This document shows positions 10,639 through 24,400 of a DNA stretch of 64,000 nt, piece after piece (positions within the stretch are counted from its first letter, which is position 1; each line of letters begins with the position of its first letter). This DNA comes from Heliocidaris tuberculata (lineage: Eukaryota; Echinodermata; Echinoidea; Camarodonta; Echinometridae), in assembly GCA_025618425.1 (NCBI GenBank), contig CM046836.1, positions 25,371,606 to 25,435,605 of the forward strand, in the 5' to 3' direction. The notes under the pieces were generated by a model. The model saw only the letters and a program-made list of their open reading frames with translations. It searched no databases and was not told the DNA's origin. A program made the translations under genes and the position numbers.

Positions 10639-13600
10639 CTAGGACACATTAGGTTTTTTCACCAATTTAGGCACTAACATAAAGATAAAGCCAAGAACGT
10701 CAACTGCAGCAAGGAGTTTGAATGTAGCGTCGTAAGATGAAAACCTGTCAGCCATGAATCCTGTGATTTTGAAAGGCAATTAAAAGAAGAACGGATGAAG
10801 CGATATGAAACGAAAAGGGGAAAGCAAGAAGGAGAGAAAGAGATGGGACGAAGGGAGAGAGAGAGAGGGGGGGGGGCGTAAAGAGAAACAATCTTTACGA
10901 AATAATTTGTGTCATTTACCTAATGAACCTCTTTATTAGGATAAAAAGCTATGAAAATATCGCTATCATGAAAGGCAACTACATCATGAAATTCTAAACA
11001 GATCATTACTTCAACCAAAATAACTTAAAGGGGCAGTCTAATGAGAACTCATGGGGAAATGAAATCGTGCGGAATTTGCAAAAGGCTCGTTTACTTGTAC
11101 ACATAGCACGCCCGTTGTGCGAGGCCGTCGGACTAAGTCATAAATGATCGGACGGCACGAAGTTGACCGAACTGGAGCTCGGCGAATACTTCGGGTTTAA
11201 CCAGTCCCGGGCTCTTAGTCTTGTAACTGGTTGTAACCTCGTTCCCCAAAACAAGTTTAGTGTAATGCTGAAATATTTCCAAATACAAAACACGGTTAAC
11301 TTCTGGTTGATTAGTCTAGCCATCGCTTCTGCACTGCCCTGCAGCGACTCGTTGTCGCCACGATTACGTAACTAATCCCAGCTCTACCAGAGAGCTGGCT
11401 CTGTAATTACTTTTCCATATGTTTGATTACTTTCCCACCGCGCGAAATTTAAAACACAAGCCAGTCTTATCTCAGAGGTGGTCCAATATGAATCACATGT
11501 TTTAGCACGTGCGATGGAAGTCCTTATATCGAAGTGACACGAAGCTCCGAGTATATTTTCCTCTCTCATCGGAAATCGCCCATGCAGGCCTACCAAAGTA
11601 TCCCTTTAAGATCCAAGTTACAGCCAGAGCAGAAACTTTAATATTTGGGCTGGTAGAAGGGCGTGAGGGCGCGCACCGTTGAAAATGAGTTTTCGAGATG
11701 ATCGCATTCAAAGATTTTACCCTTTGTTTAACGTAGTGTATCTCAGGAGTGGCAAAAACAATCGACTTACAAAATTAACATCTATATAGTAAATATTCTA
11801 CACTCTTGAGTCTAAGAAAATCTGACCTCCGAAAGCAGTTATTTTCAAAATGGGGTCCAAGATGGCCGCCAGTACTTTAAAAAAGCCATAAATCATGAAA
11901 TATCCATCCTAGAGATGTAATTTATTTTGGTGTCTATACCTACATGTAGCTTTTGAAGGTCAAAAAATTAAGTCAGACCAATAGCGATCAGGAAACCTAG
12001 AAATCCAAGATGACGCCAACAATAATATTAACATCAATGTCCAAATATGACCTACATGGTGTAACCCTGAAAACTTGACCTACAATTCAGATAGGAATCA
12101 TACAAAATCTAAGATGGCGTAAGGGCAGCCAAGTATGGGTATACACAAATAAAAATGTATTAAAGTAATTTGGCAGCCTTGTGATTCTGGATGGTATCCA
12201 TGATAGTCGCCATTATGACATTCAAGATGGCCTCAAGTATTCTAAGGTAGCTACAAGTCATTACTGCAAGAGGTCAAGGGTCTTTGGGACTGTCGATCCC
12301 AATCACCAATTTTAATCATATATTTTGATTTTAACGAATCCAGGTCTGTTATAACTTAAGTAGCGAGTCTTCATGATCGGCATCCTTGACAAAAGAAACA
12401 TGAAATAAAATATTTGATATGAAAAGCTAAAGTTCGGTAATAATTGTTTAACGCCCTCTATCGGCAACAAGGCAGGCTCGCTGTAATATCTTAAATTACA
12501 TTACAAAGAAGATAAAACAAGTTGGTTTCGTTTAGCCGTGGGGGGGGGGGGGGTGCAGGGATACCCCTCTTAGATACCCTACTATTACCCTTACCCAAAC
12601 TCTTCTGTCCAAAGCAGATGGAAATTTGACCATTATGTAAGACTACATTAACATAAGATCGACCACCTTATGACTAATAGCTGCTGCTGACCGGCAGCTA
12701 ATTCATAAGACATGTCCTTGAATGATACAGTGGTAAACATTTTATACTGGGCCACGTCATAGCTCTCAGTATATACATGTACATGGCACAAGTTTCATGA
12801 AAATATGACAATGAATATGACGAAAGAGAATAGACATCCAATTGGATACTCATCATTTTGAAAGGGTTGGTGCATCCCTTTCCACATGTGCAGAACGAGA
12901 AAGAGATATTTAAAGCTAAGAAAATAAACATTTTAGTAGCCAGGTAGCAGCAGTCTCCAGTTTACCTCAGATTACAGGAATTTAGCTGATACAAATATTT
13001 GAAAACATTCTTGAGGAGCATGCCTAGACCCCCCCCCCCCACCTCCTCCCGTGGACATCTGCCAGCAAGCAAACATATTGTGATTTTATCAGCCATTGTG
13101 GAAGGGATTCCCGAATTCGCATCACTTCTGGAGCAAGTCAAAAACATTTTCTGTTAAGTTGTTAGCAGAAAAGACAGCTTTATCACCTTTGATATAGTAA
13201 AGGCCTATACCTAAGTTTTAGAGAGGTGCATGAGACATCCATTCAGACCACTTCAACTGCGGTTCAGGATACCTGGATATAAAATGGCCGCCAATTTCAT
13301 CAAAATGACCGGAAGTGAGTTTCTGTTCACATTAGAGATGTACATATCAAGTTTAAAAGTGCATTTTAGCTTTCTGGATATTCATTGATACGCATTGAAG
13401 TACCAAAAAGGGTTAAATAAGCTATATATTCAGGACAGTACCGTACATAATAAGGCAACATGTACTATTTTGTTTAATAATCATTGAATATCCTAATCCC
13501 TGAAATATTCTTTTAACTTAACAATTGCATCTATACTGAATTGTAGGTTTAGTTTTTCAGGGTTACACCATGTAATTCTTTCAAGGAATAAGAGCCCTGA

Positions 13601-15280
13601 AAAGGGCTGGTGAGCTCCGCTAAGAGCTCTATGGTTCTCGACGTTTCTATCAGCATGCTCTGATCGTCATCAGGAGAATGATGAATGCATCTATACTGTA
13701 GGTAGCAATGCACTTCCGGTCATATTTGGACATTGGCGTCAATTTATGGCATCATCTTGGATTTCTAGGTTTCCTGATCGCCATTTTAAGTCATCTGAAT
13801 TTACATCTCTAGGATGGATATTAATGATTTATGGCTATTTTTAGGTGCCGGCGGCAATCTTCATTGGCCAATCCAGCCATTATAAGTAATTCAAAATCAA
13901 TCAAACATTAATAATGCCAAAAATCTACATGAAATAAGCATGATAAAAGACAGTCAAGAGACTGAAGATGCAGTAGTATTAGACATCATTCCATGTGTTT
14001 ATTTATATTAATAATATCAAAGAAATACCAAGGGGAAAAATCAGGGAAAAAAGAACCAACGACCCATAGACGAAACACAAGGGGGTGCCCCCATTCATAT
14101 ATGCACTCTGAGTTCTGCAACCCGGGGAAAGCAAATTTTGCTCTTTTTTTAACGTTTACCACCCCCCCCCCCTCCCACAACACAACAACCTTGGATCCAT
14201 CTTTGTGATAACTGAGGTTTTCCTCATTTCACCATCACATTGAAAGTGTTTGTTAAAATGGATATAATGCATTTGTCTATCCTAAGTAATTTTATCCACA
14301 CACACACCAACCCCCCCCCCCCAAGAAAAAAAACAAAAGGAAAAAAAAAGAAAAAATACCAACCCAACAACAAACAAACACAGCAATCTACATAAACCTA
14401 TCGTAAGCATCTGAAAAATATTTACAAAGGCCATTTTTCAGATTCTAAGTGTATCAAAATGCAAAAAAAAAAGATCATAAGGGGTAGAATAAGAGAAGAT
14501 AACTTTCTGATCATAACACTTCTGCTTCATTTAGCCCAGATATATTATCTTGGCTGGAATAAAGAGTAATTTACACGATAGGAAAACCAAGAGAACACGA
14601 TCACACGAGTAGTTCACATCAAAATTAATCCTTTTGCCCATAATTGTTGTGAGATTTCAAAGAAATCAGTACGAATTAAAAGAAGTTTAATATGAATTAG
14701 AAGACTGATGATGAATTTGAGGCTTTAGAAAATTAGATTTTGATACAATTCTTCGTAAGATACTTGTGATGAAATGGCATCGTGTATTTGACATTCATCA
14801 AATCATGATTTTAAAAGGAATACAGTGTCCAAAAGGTCTAGATTAAAATGATAGCCGTACCTCTCTTGCAAATGCTGATAATTTACCCGCAAATCTATTC
14901 ATCCCTGTGTAACAATATACATTATGTATGTTTGCTCTATGTTTGGGCCTACTGTTACATAATGATAGCATGGGTTTTGTAGGTTTCTTTCTTGAAAATA
15001 TCACTTCCAGTGGAAGTCAGTATGAAGTATATGTTAAAGTACTTGAAGGAGGTGACTTGCGAACAATATTTCTAATTCAGTCTAAATATAAACATTTCCC
15101 ATGCACTGTGGTTTTGATCTTTCTGCCCAACTACTCATACTCATAAAGATGACGATCTACTCTCATGGCAAGCGTTCGTATCACTTTAGTTGGAACTTGT
15201 TCCATCGTACTTAAATTTTGATTCTTTTCTTCTCTTTAAAAATAAAATATCTCAAATTGTATCTCAGGAGTACATGTATG

Positions 15281-15328
<48 letters not shown>

Positions 15329-17081
15329 ACTGTTATGTCATAACAATGTCTAGCGTACCAAAAACTTATTTATAACCTATGAGTAACGTGCTTTGAACCT
15401 ATGTGTAACGTATATCGAACTTATCTTCAAGGCATATTGACGTATTATTTAGACTTACTTGACGTGTTCCGGACGACCACAGAACTTACTGAACATGTTT
15501 CTAACTTACAGCTACCGCATAATGGCATACTGGTATGGAAAGCCATCGACGCCATTATTCGTATCGGATACGTACCGGATACGTATGCTCTATTTTAACG
15601 TACGTACCGGATACGTATGCTCTATTTTAACGTACGTACCGGATACGTATGCTCTGTTAACTCGAGTACCGCCCAAGCAGCTGTTGTTTTGTCACTGCGG
15701 CGGCAGTGGGTGGTCCGTTATCAGTGTAGCGAAGAATGCTAGTCTCAGCCATCAGTCTAGATATCAGTGAGCTCATCAATGAGCACCTAAGCCTATTATA
15801 ATCATCACAAAAAGATATTAAGGCAGAATTCTGAGGGGCGTCGATCCTGGGGGGGGGGGGCAGGGAGGGCAATCCCCCTCCTCCCGAAAATATTGGGGGC
15901 AAACATATCGTTTTGCCCCCCCCCCCTCAATAAATCCGGATGTGTAAAAGTAGATTAAAATAAGGAAAAGTGATGCAAAACTAAACCTTCCAAACAATGA
16001 AATACAAAAGGTATCACACGATCATACTTCAATTTCGCTTCTCCAATTTTCCCCAGGTGCTTCATGTAACCGTGGAGAAGCTGTTAATTAAGAGGCGTTA
16101 AAAAGGGTACCATATACCTTCATTTGAAATGACGCCATTAAAAAACGTTCTGAACATATACACACAGAAAAAAACCTTGTTGAAATTTTCCATGTAAATC
16201 ATTTCCCGTGTATAATCGCATTAGTTCATCACGAATTTGATAATTTTGATTAGAGAAGACGTGCTTGAAATAACCAGGCAACTCGGATTTGTGTTGGCTG
16301 ACCGGTCAACCGGTCAACCTGGAACTCTGGTAAAGTTTAATACATTTTGTGTTAAAATTTTATAAGGAGTTTTTTCAGTGTATAATTCAGTGCAAAGTTT
16401 GAATTTTCATAATTATTCAGTTGTGTTTTTTTTCTCTCTCTCTTCAATTTTTCATCTTTTATTACTACTGGAAACAAATTTACGATATGATTTGTATTTT
16501 TTTTTCTTCATGCCATTCGATGAGGACATCCATTCCCCGCCCCCCCCCCCCCCCCCATGTATTAAAATTAAAGAGTACAAGGGGTCCTTTGGGGTTTTTG
16601 AAAAAAAAAATGGGAGGTCTGTGCCCCTCACTCTCACGGGCTCACGGTCACTGCTTTAAATACCTTGTTTGAAAACATTTTCCGTGCCCTCATCTCCCGC
16701 TTCAACTCTGAAATATATACAAGTATAAACTATCGGAATATTGGAAATGATGTATATACAAGTTTGGGTTTGGGTAACCTCGTTTCCCACATTATTATCT
16801 ATAAACCCAAAGATATAAGGAAAGGAAAGGTGGAGTAAAAAGCAGAGGAGGGGGCACAGTGCCCCAACCTTTTCTAACAACAAAAATGCCCCTTTTATTT
16901 ATGAAAAGTGCCCTCTTTCTCTCTGATAAGTGCCCCTTTTTACTTCTAAAAGTGCCCATTTTCCTTTCTAATTAAAGTGCCCTCTTCCATTCTGATATCA
17001 CAGTGCTCCTTTTCACCTTCTGATAAATACCCATTCAAATCTGATGAGTTCTTTCTCTCTCACTCTTTCTCCTTCTCTATC

Positions 17082-17114
<33 letters not shown>

Positions 17115-18391
17115 AATAAGTGCCCTTTTCTCCGTATCATATGTGCCCTTTTCCAAATCTTGCAATTGCCCTCCCCCCTTTTTAAAAATAATTTTCTATA
17201 ATTCTCTCCAATAAGTGCCTTTTCCCTCAAATAAGTGCAATTTCCCGCTTCTGATATGTGCCCCTTTTCTCCTTATTACAAGTCTGATAATTGATCTTTT
17301 TTTCTTCTGATAAGTGCCCCTTTTCAAATTTGACAGGTGCTCCTATTTACTTCTAATGAGTGTCCCTTTTCTTCTCTAAAAAGTGCCCCTCCTCCCCTTC
17401 TGATAAATGCCCTCTTTTACCTAGTATATTTCTCATTGTTGCTTACAAAACGAGCCACATTTAGTTTCAAAGAATCGGTGCGGCTTGATGTAGTAGAAGG
17501 TATCCCTATTTCTACCAGTACAATGTAGCACAGCAGAGCTCGGGGCAGGAGGGGCACAATAAAATGCACCAAAAAAAAAAAAAAAAAAAAAATCTCATTC
17601 CGCTCGCTCCAACTATATACCTCGCACTTTCGAAATATAAATAAATATGTTTTAAAAGGGGGCGTGCGAGTTCGAAGGGGTGGAATGCTTTAAGCACACT
17701 AGCGTAGATGGGGGGGGGGGGGCAGAGTGCCCCCTTGACAGCTTTTCCTCCAATTTTTTTTTCCTCCATTTTTTTTTTCTGCTTGTCAGAGAATTATGGA
17801 GGAAATCATGTGATAACCATACCCCCCGCCCCCACTGAGCGACTTTTTTGAGGGCTGGGGAAAGAAGTTATCCCTCCCCCCCCCCCCCCCCACTGAGCGA
17901 GTTTTGGAGGGCTGATGAGAAGAAAAAAATACGGATCTCCCTTCAAGCAGAATTTGCTCCCTCCCCCTCCCCCCCCCCCCCCCCCCCCTTATATAAGCTT
18001 GAACCCTCCTGGCGCGCCTGATTGCAGGGACATTGTTTCGACTTCATGAAGTTTCCGGCTAGCAGAGGGCCAAGCCTGCCTGAACCACCGCTCACTCCTT
18101 CCAAAATACTATCATTTTAACAGGACTGGCATAGAATCCACCTCCTATAGGTTTGCTGAAAATGTATAGTGATCGCGTGATAATGTTGAGTGCCCAAACA
18201 TGGCCCGTAGAAGCAGCTACTTCCCCATGAATAGTAGATTGGAGAGTCGTCAAAGCCTAGTTTTCATTTAATTTAAATTTAATTTAAAGAAAAATGCAAT
18301 TCTTGAATTTGCCCCCAAATCAACTCTCTGTCCTCTACATGGTATCAACCTATTGTTAAGCAAAAATGCATTTTTTTTTTTTTTTATATAC

Positions 18392-18429
<38 letters not shown>

Positions 18430-21400
18430 GTTGAGTTGCCCATAGGGTGTTGGTAAATCTGATTTTATCACAGCTATAATAGGCGTTTTCAAACGTGATT
18501 CAGGTAAATAAAATCTTTGAATGAATAAATGCATGCAGGGGAGGTGGGAAGGGGGGGGGGGGGGGGAGACACGTACCCCGGAAATGTTAAAGATTTAATA
18601 TTCATGTATAGCAAATAATGAGTAAAGATTGGTCGCGTCCCCCCGGTCGTGACAAGAAATCGCCGCGCATGCATGCATGCACTTTTTTTTAGACCGGTAG
18701 CCAGAGGGGGTCACCCTATCAAAAATAGAGTAACTCCTTTGCATGTTATGCATAGCATATAGCAATGATCCATGGACAAAAAACTATGCTAGGAAATGAA
18801 TGTCTGCCGTGCTCAAAGTATGGGGACGGTCAGGAGAGCCCTCCAAAGCGGCCAACATTTTGAGCTAGCCACTGGCATGCTGGTGGGGAGCTTGGGGGCT
18901 GCAGCCCCCCCCCCCCAAAAAAAAAAAAGTTCCCAGAACAAAAAAGGAAAAGGAAAAGGAAAGAAAGAAAAGGGATTAAAACAGAAAGAAAGATAAAAAG
19001 AAAACACATTCCTTTTATTTATCCCTGGCTTGAAAAAAAACTTGAGGACTTCTTTTAAAACATACGTATAAATGTCTGAATTGTCTTAGTATCTCCCCTT
19101 CCATAATGCATTTTGTGCTTATATTTTGCATGCAAGATTTCTTTGTTTTATCATGATTTTCTTATAATGGGAGAGGAAATCATATTTTTCAAACTGAGGG
19201 AAGATGTGTGAAATCTAATGTGACATATTAATGCAAGCGGCGCACAATTCCCGGGATGGACTTAGTGACACGTCCCCAGGAAATCTGGAAAACATAAAAA
19301 AAAATATGTACTATATAATGAGGTGCTCTAGAATGCAAACTTTCACTTTAAAAAATGGAAAATGTTCTCACTCCGCTCCCTCGTTTAATACATTTAATAT
19401 TTACATTTAAAAAAATCTGTAAACAGGTATTATTACATAGGCAAGGAGGAATCGTCCCCCGAAAATTGAAAGCCGCAAAACATTGTCAGGATGACGATTT
19501 GAGCTGCCTGTCTCCATAAAAGAAGAGAGAAAATGTGGATATTAAGCTCAGACTTTGATTTACCTTTGTGAATAAAAGTGGTCTTAAATACAAAGTTTCA
19601 AACTATTTAACGTAAAATTTCTAGCTTGTATAGCGACCTCCCAATAGAGAATATTAAAGTTATCCAGGGCATTGATAAGACGTGTGACATTTTCACGGTA
19701 TAGCAAAATTCAATGTTTTATTATTTAAAATTGAGATCCGAGTACAGTACAGCTCAAATTTTTGGGGCTCATTACGCCATTGGAGCTATATCTCAGCGTA
19801 AAAGGTGACTGGGTGAAAACTGCTGGAAAATGTAGAGCATAACCCCCTGTATCATGAACACAGGTGTAGCCAGGATTTTTCAATAGGGAGGGGGGGGGGG
19901 AGGGCTGGGCTGACGTGAAGGATCCAACGGCGTATACGTAACCAGGATTTCATTTTAGGGGTAGCGGTTGTGAGCATGCGAAGCGTGCTCCGCAGGGGGT
20001 GGGTGCAGGAAGGGGGAAGTTTCCCCCTCTCGCGCGAAGCGCGAAAGCTCTGACGTTTTATAGAAAATTTGAGAGAAAGATAACTCCTCGTAGCACCTTT
20101 TTTTTTTAAGGCGGAAAGTTAGTTCGACGTTCGGACTGCTTTTCAATTATTTGGACGCAATACTGCACTGTATGTAACAGGGATGGGTGAAGGGAGGGGG
20201 GGGGGGGGGAGTTTTCCCCCTTCCCGCGCGAACGCGAAAGCTCTGACGTTTTAGCAAATTTGAGAGAATGATAACGGCTTGAGCACCTTCTTTTAGGCAG
20301 AAAGTTAGTTCAACGCCCGCGCTGCTTTTCAATTATTTGGACGCAATATACTGTACTGCACTGTATCCAGGGGCCGGTGGGTGCAGATAGGTGGGGGGGG
20401 GGGGGGGGGGAGTTTTCCGCTTCCCGGACGAAAGCTCTGACGGCTTATAGCAAATTTGAGAGAAAGTTAACGGCTCGTAGCACCATTTTTTAGGCGGAAA
20501 GTTAGTTTGAAGCGCTGCTTTTCAATTATTTGGACGCAATACTGCACTGTATGTAACGGGTGGGTGCAGTGAGGGGGGGGGGGTCCCCCTTCCCACGCGA
20601 AGCGCGAAAACTTTGACGTCTTAGCCAAATTTGAGAGATATAGATAACGGCTTGTAGCGCCTTTTTAGGCTTTTTTTCTCTCACTTTCCCCGCTTTTTCG
20701 CTCTCCTTTTTTTTTTTCTAACGGGCTGAATGGGGGGGGGGGGGGTGGCCCCCTGGGCCCCCTGGCTACGTCTATGGTCATGAATGACTACTGCCAGATA
20801 AATTGAGCCGTAGGTTGTGCCTGCCAGACGCCCCGCATGCCAGATGCCCATAATTGATTTTTTAAAAAGGAAGGAAAAAATAAGTCATATAGATTGGCGA
20901 GAAAAGTAAGGGTGAAAGCTAGTGAAAAATATATAGAGTATAATCCCCTATATCATGAATGACCACTGCCATATATTTTAAGGGATGGTTGTTCCCGCAA
21001 GACGCCCCTAAATGCAAAACGCCCATTATTAGAGCATGGTAATGATAAATAAATAAAATAAAAGGGCTAGGTTAGCGAGAAAATTAATTTGATGGCAAGT
21101 GGTGGAGAATATAAAATATAACCCCCTGAATCATGAATGAACCTTGCTTGAATTTTTTAGGAATGTGTTGTGCCCGCCAGATGCCCCAAATGCCAGACGC
21201 CCATAACTGATTAAAAAAATCAGAAAAAAATTAATTAATTAAACAGCTAGATTAGCGAGAGAAATAACTCGATGAAAAGTGGTAAAAAATATTGAGTGTA
21301 ATTTCTGAATTATGAATAACGACTGCAAGACATTCTGAGAGGTGGGTTGTGCCCACCAGACACCCGCAAATGTCAAACGCCCGAAAATTATTTAAAAGTT

Positions 21401-24400
21401 TGGAAATTAAATGAGATAAAAGAGCTAGATTGGCCGGAAAAGTAACGGGATGAAACCTGTTGAAAAATATTGAGAAATAAACCCCGTATCATAAATGAAC
21501 CTTGCCAGATGTTTTGAGTGGTGTGTTGTGCCCACCAGACGCTCCAAAGTGCCAAACGCTCATAAAAATAAAAGGAAAAAGAAATAAAAAATAAAATAAA
21601 TGAGAGAGCTACATTAGCGAGAAAGGTAGGTTGTGCCCGTCAGACTCCCCCGAATGCCGGATGCCCATAAATGAGGTTAAAAATAATTGAGGTAGAAATG
21701 CTTAACATAACCCCCTGTATTATGAATGACCACCCAACCACTGTCAAACATGATTGTTGGTAGTGTCTGCCAAACGCCCATAGAAAAGAGAGAGCTAGAT
21801 TAGCCAGAAAAGTAAAGGGATGAAACTTCATGGAAAATATGGAGCACAGCCATCTCGGTATTAATCATTGGCAGACGTTTCAAGAGGTGGATGTGCCCAC
21901 CAGACACCCCAGAGTACGTCAACCATTAATGGTGATGGGCGTTTTGCATTTTGGGGCGTCTAGCTGGTACAACCCAACACTTAAAACGTCTGGCAGTGGT
22001 CATTTATGGTATAGGGGCTTAAGCTCTACATATTCCACTAGCTTTCAATCCGTTACCTTTCTCGCTAATGTATCTCTTTTATTATATTCATTTATTATCA
22101 TTATTCACCACTGACGGGTGTTTTGGATTTTTGGGGGCGTCTGGCAGGAACATAACCCACCACTCAAAATGTCTAGCACTTTTATTTTACTTCATTTCCA
22201 AATTTTTTAATCAGTTATGGGCGTTTGGCATTTGGGGGCGTCTGGTATTGACAACCCATCTCTTAGAACGTCTTTTCTCTCTGATCTAGTTGACTTATTT
22301 TATTTTTATTATTCTATTTTTTATTTTACAATGGGCATCTGGAGTTTGGGCCTCCGGCGCTCACAACCTACCACTTAAAACGTCTGGCAGTGGTCATTTA
22401 TGATTAAGAGGGTTATACTCAAAGTTTTCCACCAGCTTTTATCCCGTTAATTTTCTCGCTAATGTAACTCTTTTATTACATTCATTTATCATTATCGTGC
22501 ATTAATAGGCGTTTGCCACTTGGGGGCGTCTGGGTGGCACAACCCACCACCACAGGCGTAGCCAGGGGGCCCGGGGGGCATGCCGCCCCATTCAGCCCCT
22601 TTAAAAAAAAGTGAGAGCGAAAAAGCGGGGGAAGTGAGAGAGAGAAAAAAAGCCTAAAAAGGTGCTACAAGCCGTTATCTTTCTCTCAGATTTTGCTAAA
22701 ACGTCAGAGCTTTCGCGCTTCGCGCGGGAGGGGAAAAACTCCCCCTCCCTGCACCCATCCCTATTACATACAGAGCAGTATTGCGTCCAAATAACTGAAA
22801 AGCAGTCCGGGCGTCGAACTAACTTTCAACCTAAAAAAAGGTGATACGAACCGTTATCTTTCTCTCAATTGCCCTCCCTGCCCCCCCCCCCCCCCCAGTA
22901 TCGACGCCCCTCAGAATTCTGCCTTAATATCTTTTTGTGATGATTACTAGTATAATAGGCTTGGGTGCTCATTGATGAGCTCACTGATATCTAGACTGAT
23001 GGCTGAGACTAGGCATTCTTCGCTACACTGATAACGGACCACCCACTGCCGCCGCAGTGACAAAACAACAGCTGCTTGGGCGGTACTCGAGTTAACAGAG
23101 CATACGTATGCTAAATTAAATTGCATACGTATGCAAGTTTACTCAGCATACGTATGCTTAAATGCAGCTCTATGATTGGTCCGTTTGCATACGTATGCTC
23201 TATTTGAGCATACGTATCCGGTACGTACGTTGAATAGAGCATACGTATCCGGTACGTACGTTAAATAGAGCATACGTATCCGATACGATTTATGGCGTCG
23301 ATGGCCTTCCATATACTGGCAGCGTACTTCGAAGTTTTCTTCGGCATGACGGTGATGTTGATACTGCGATGTCTAGTGCGGTTATGATTTGAATCGTTGT
23401 TGTTGTTACTGTTGATTCGTGTTAAATGGCAATCAGTCAGTTTTGACTATTATCACCAACACTATTTTTTCGTCATTTTTCTTTCACAGACATACTTTAA
23501 TAATATAAAATAATACAATTTAAACGCTCTCAAATCGTCAAGCGGCAGCCATTTTATAGGCTACGACACGTGATACGCTGCCGCGCGCTATAAGTTCGAC
23601 TATCGTTATGCCATGTATGCGTAAGTTGTGAACGTCGGCAACACGCTGAGCATTCGTTGGTATAGAGACGTTATATAGAAGTTACTAATAGGTTATGTAT
23701 ACGCCCAACTCGTTATGAATACGCTATGTATACGCCCCAAAATTGAAGGAAAAAAACAAAAAAACTTCGTCCGGAAAACGTCAAATACGTACATACGTCA
23801 ACATGGTCAATATGCGTTTGAGATACGTTCGATATAAGTTACACATAGGTTCAAAGCACGTTACTCATAAGTTTTGGGTACGCTAGACATTATCTCGACG
23901 TATTTCGACTTATGAGTAACTTACAACGACCGAATAACTTACCTACAACTTATGGCCCGCGTATGGGGGACGTATGAGCCATACGCTGGCATACGTCGAA
24001 ATTTTTGTGCATGCACAAAATTTTGCGACGGCCTCGCCGAACTACGACATATACCAGCGTGCTTCAGCTTGCTTTTAACTTATACAAAATTTACCCATAA
24101 CTTATTCGACGTACGCCAGCGTATTCGCCAAATTTTTCATACGTCGGCATACGCTGGCTAAAACGCAAGATGTGACAGCTACATTAATTTCGAGATAAAT
24201 AAGGTATCCCAAAGGTATCCCTGTCTGCGCTTCAGAGATATAGGGATTTTTCCCGAGAAGCCCTGTTCTTAAAACATCAAAAACTTGTCCCCATCTTGCT
24301 GTTTTCTCCCCTGTGCCACATAAATAAAAGAAAAAATGCTCTTGGTTTGCATTATCACCCCCAACTATACTCTTCACTTTTTTATTGCTACCACCCCCCC

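Larger units (their letters stand above)
11850..13866. repeat. Inverted-repeat element with AAGATGGC-rich arms
   Basis: Arms 11850-12096 and 13538-13866 are reverse complements with indels. Examples are GCCATAAATCAT...CATCCTAGAGATGTAA on the left against CATCTCTAGGATGG...ATGATTTATGGC on the right, and GTCCAAATATGACC against GGTCATATTTGGAC. The space between holds more CAAGATGGC-type phrases and a 13-G run near 12540. The right arm is interrupted at about 13574-13718 by a separate insertion. Confidence 0.7.
15878..19857. other. 4 kb present in only one side of the palindrome
   Basis: This is low-complexity DNA with many poly-C/poly-G runs (15917, 16540, 17876, 17960, 18549, 18905), a CT-rich GTGCCC minisatellite (16850-17425) and poly-T runs near 18404. 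No gene is recognised; short frames here translate simple repeats. Confidence 0.55.

Noticed and set aside
12962..13147. Possible exon around IVEGIPEFASLLEQVKNIF on plus
   Set aside because: Short, no convincing splice sites and no recognisable family.
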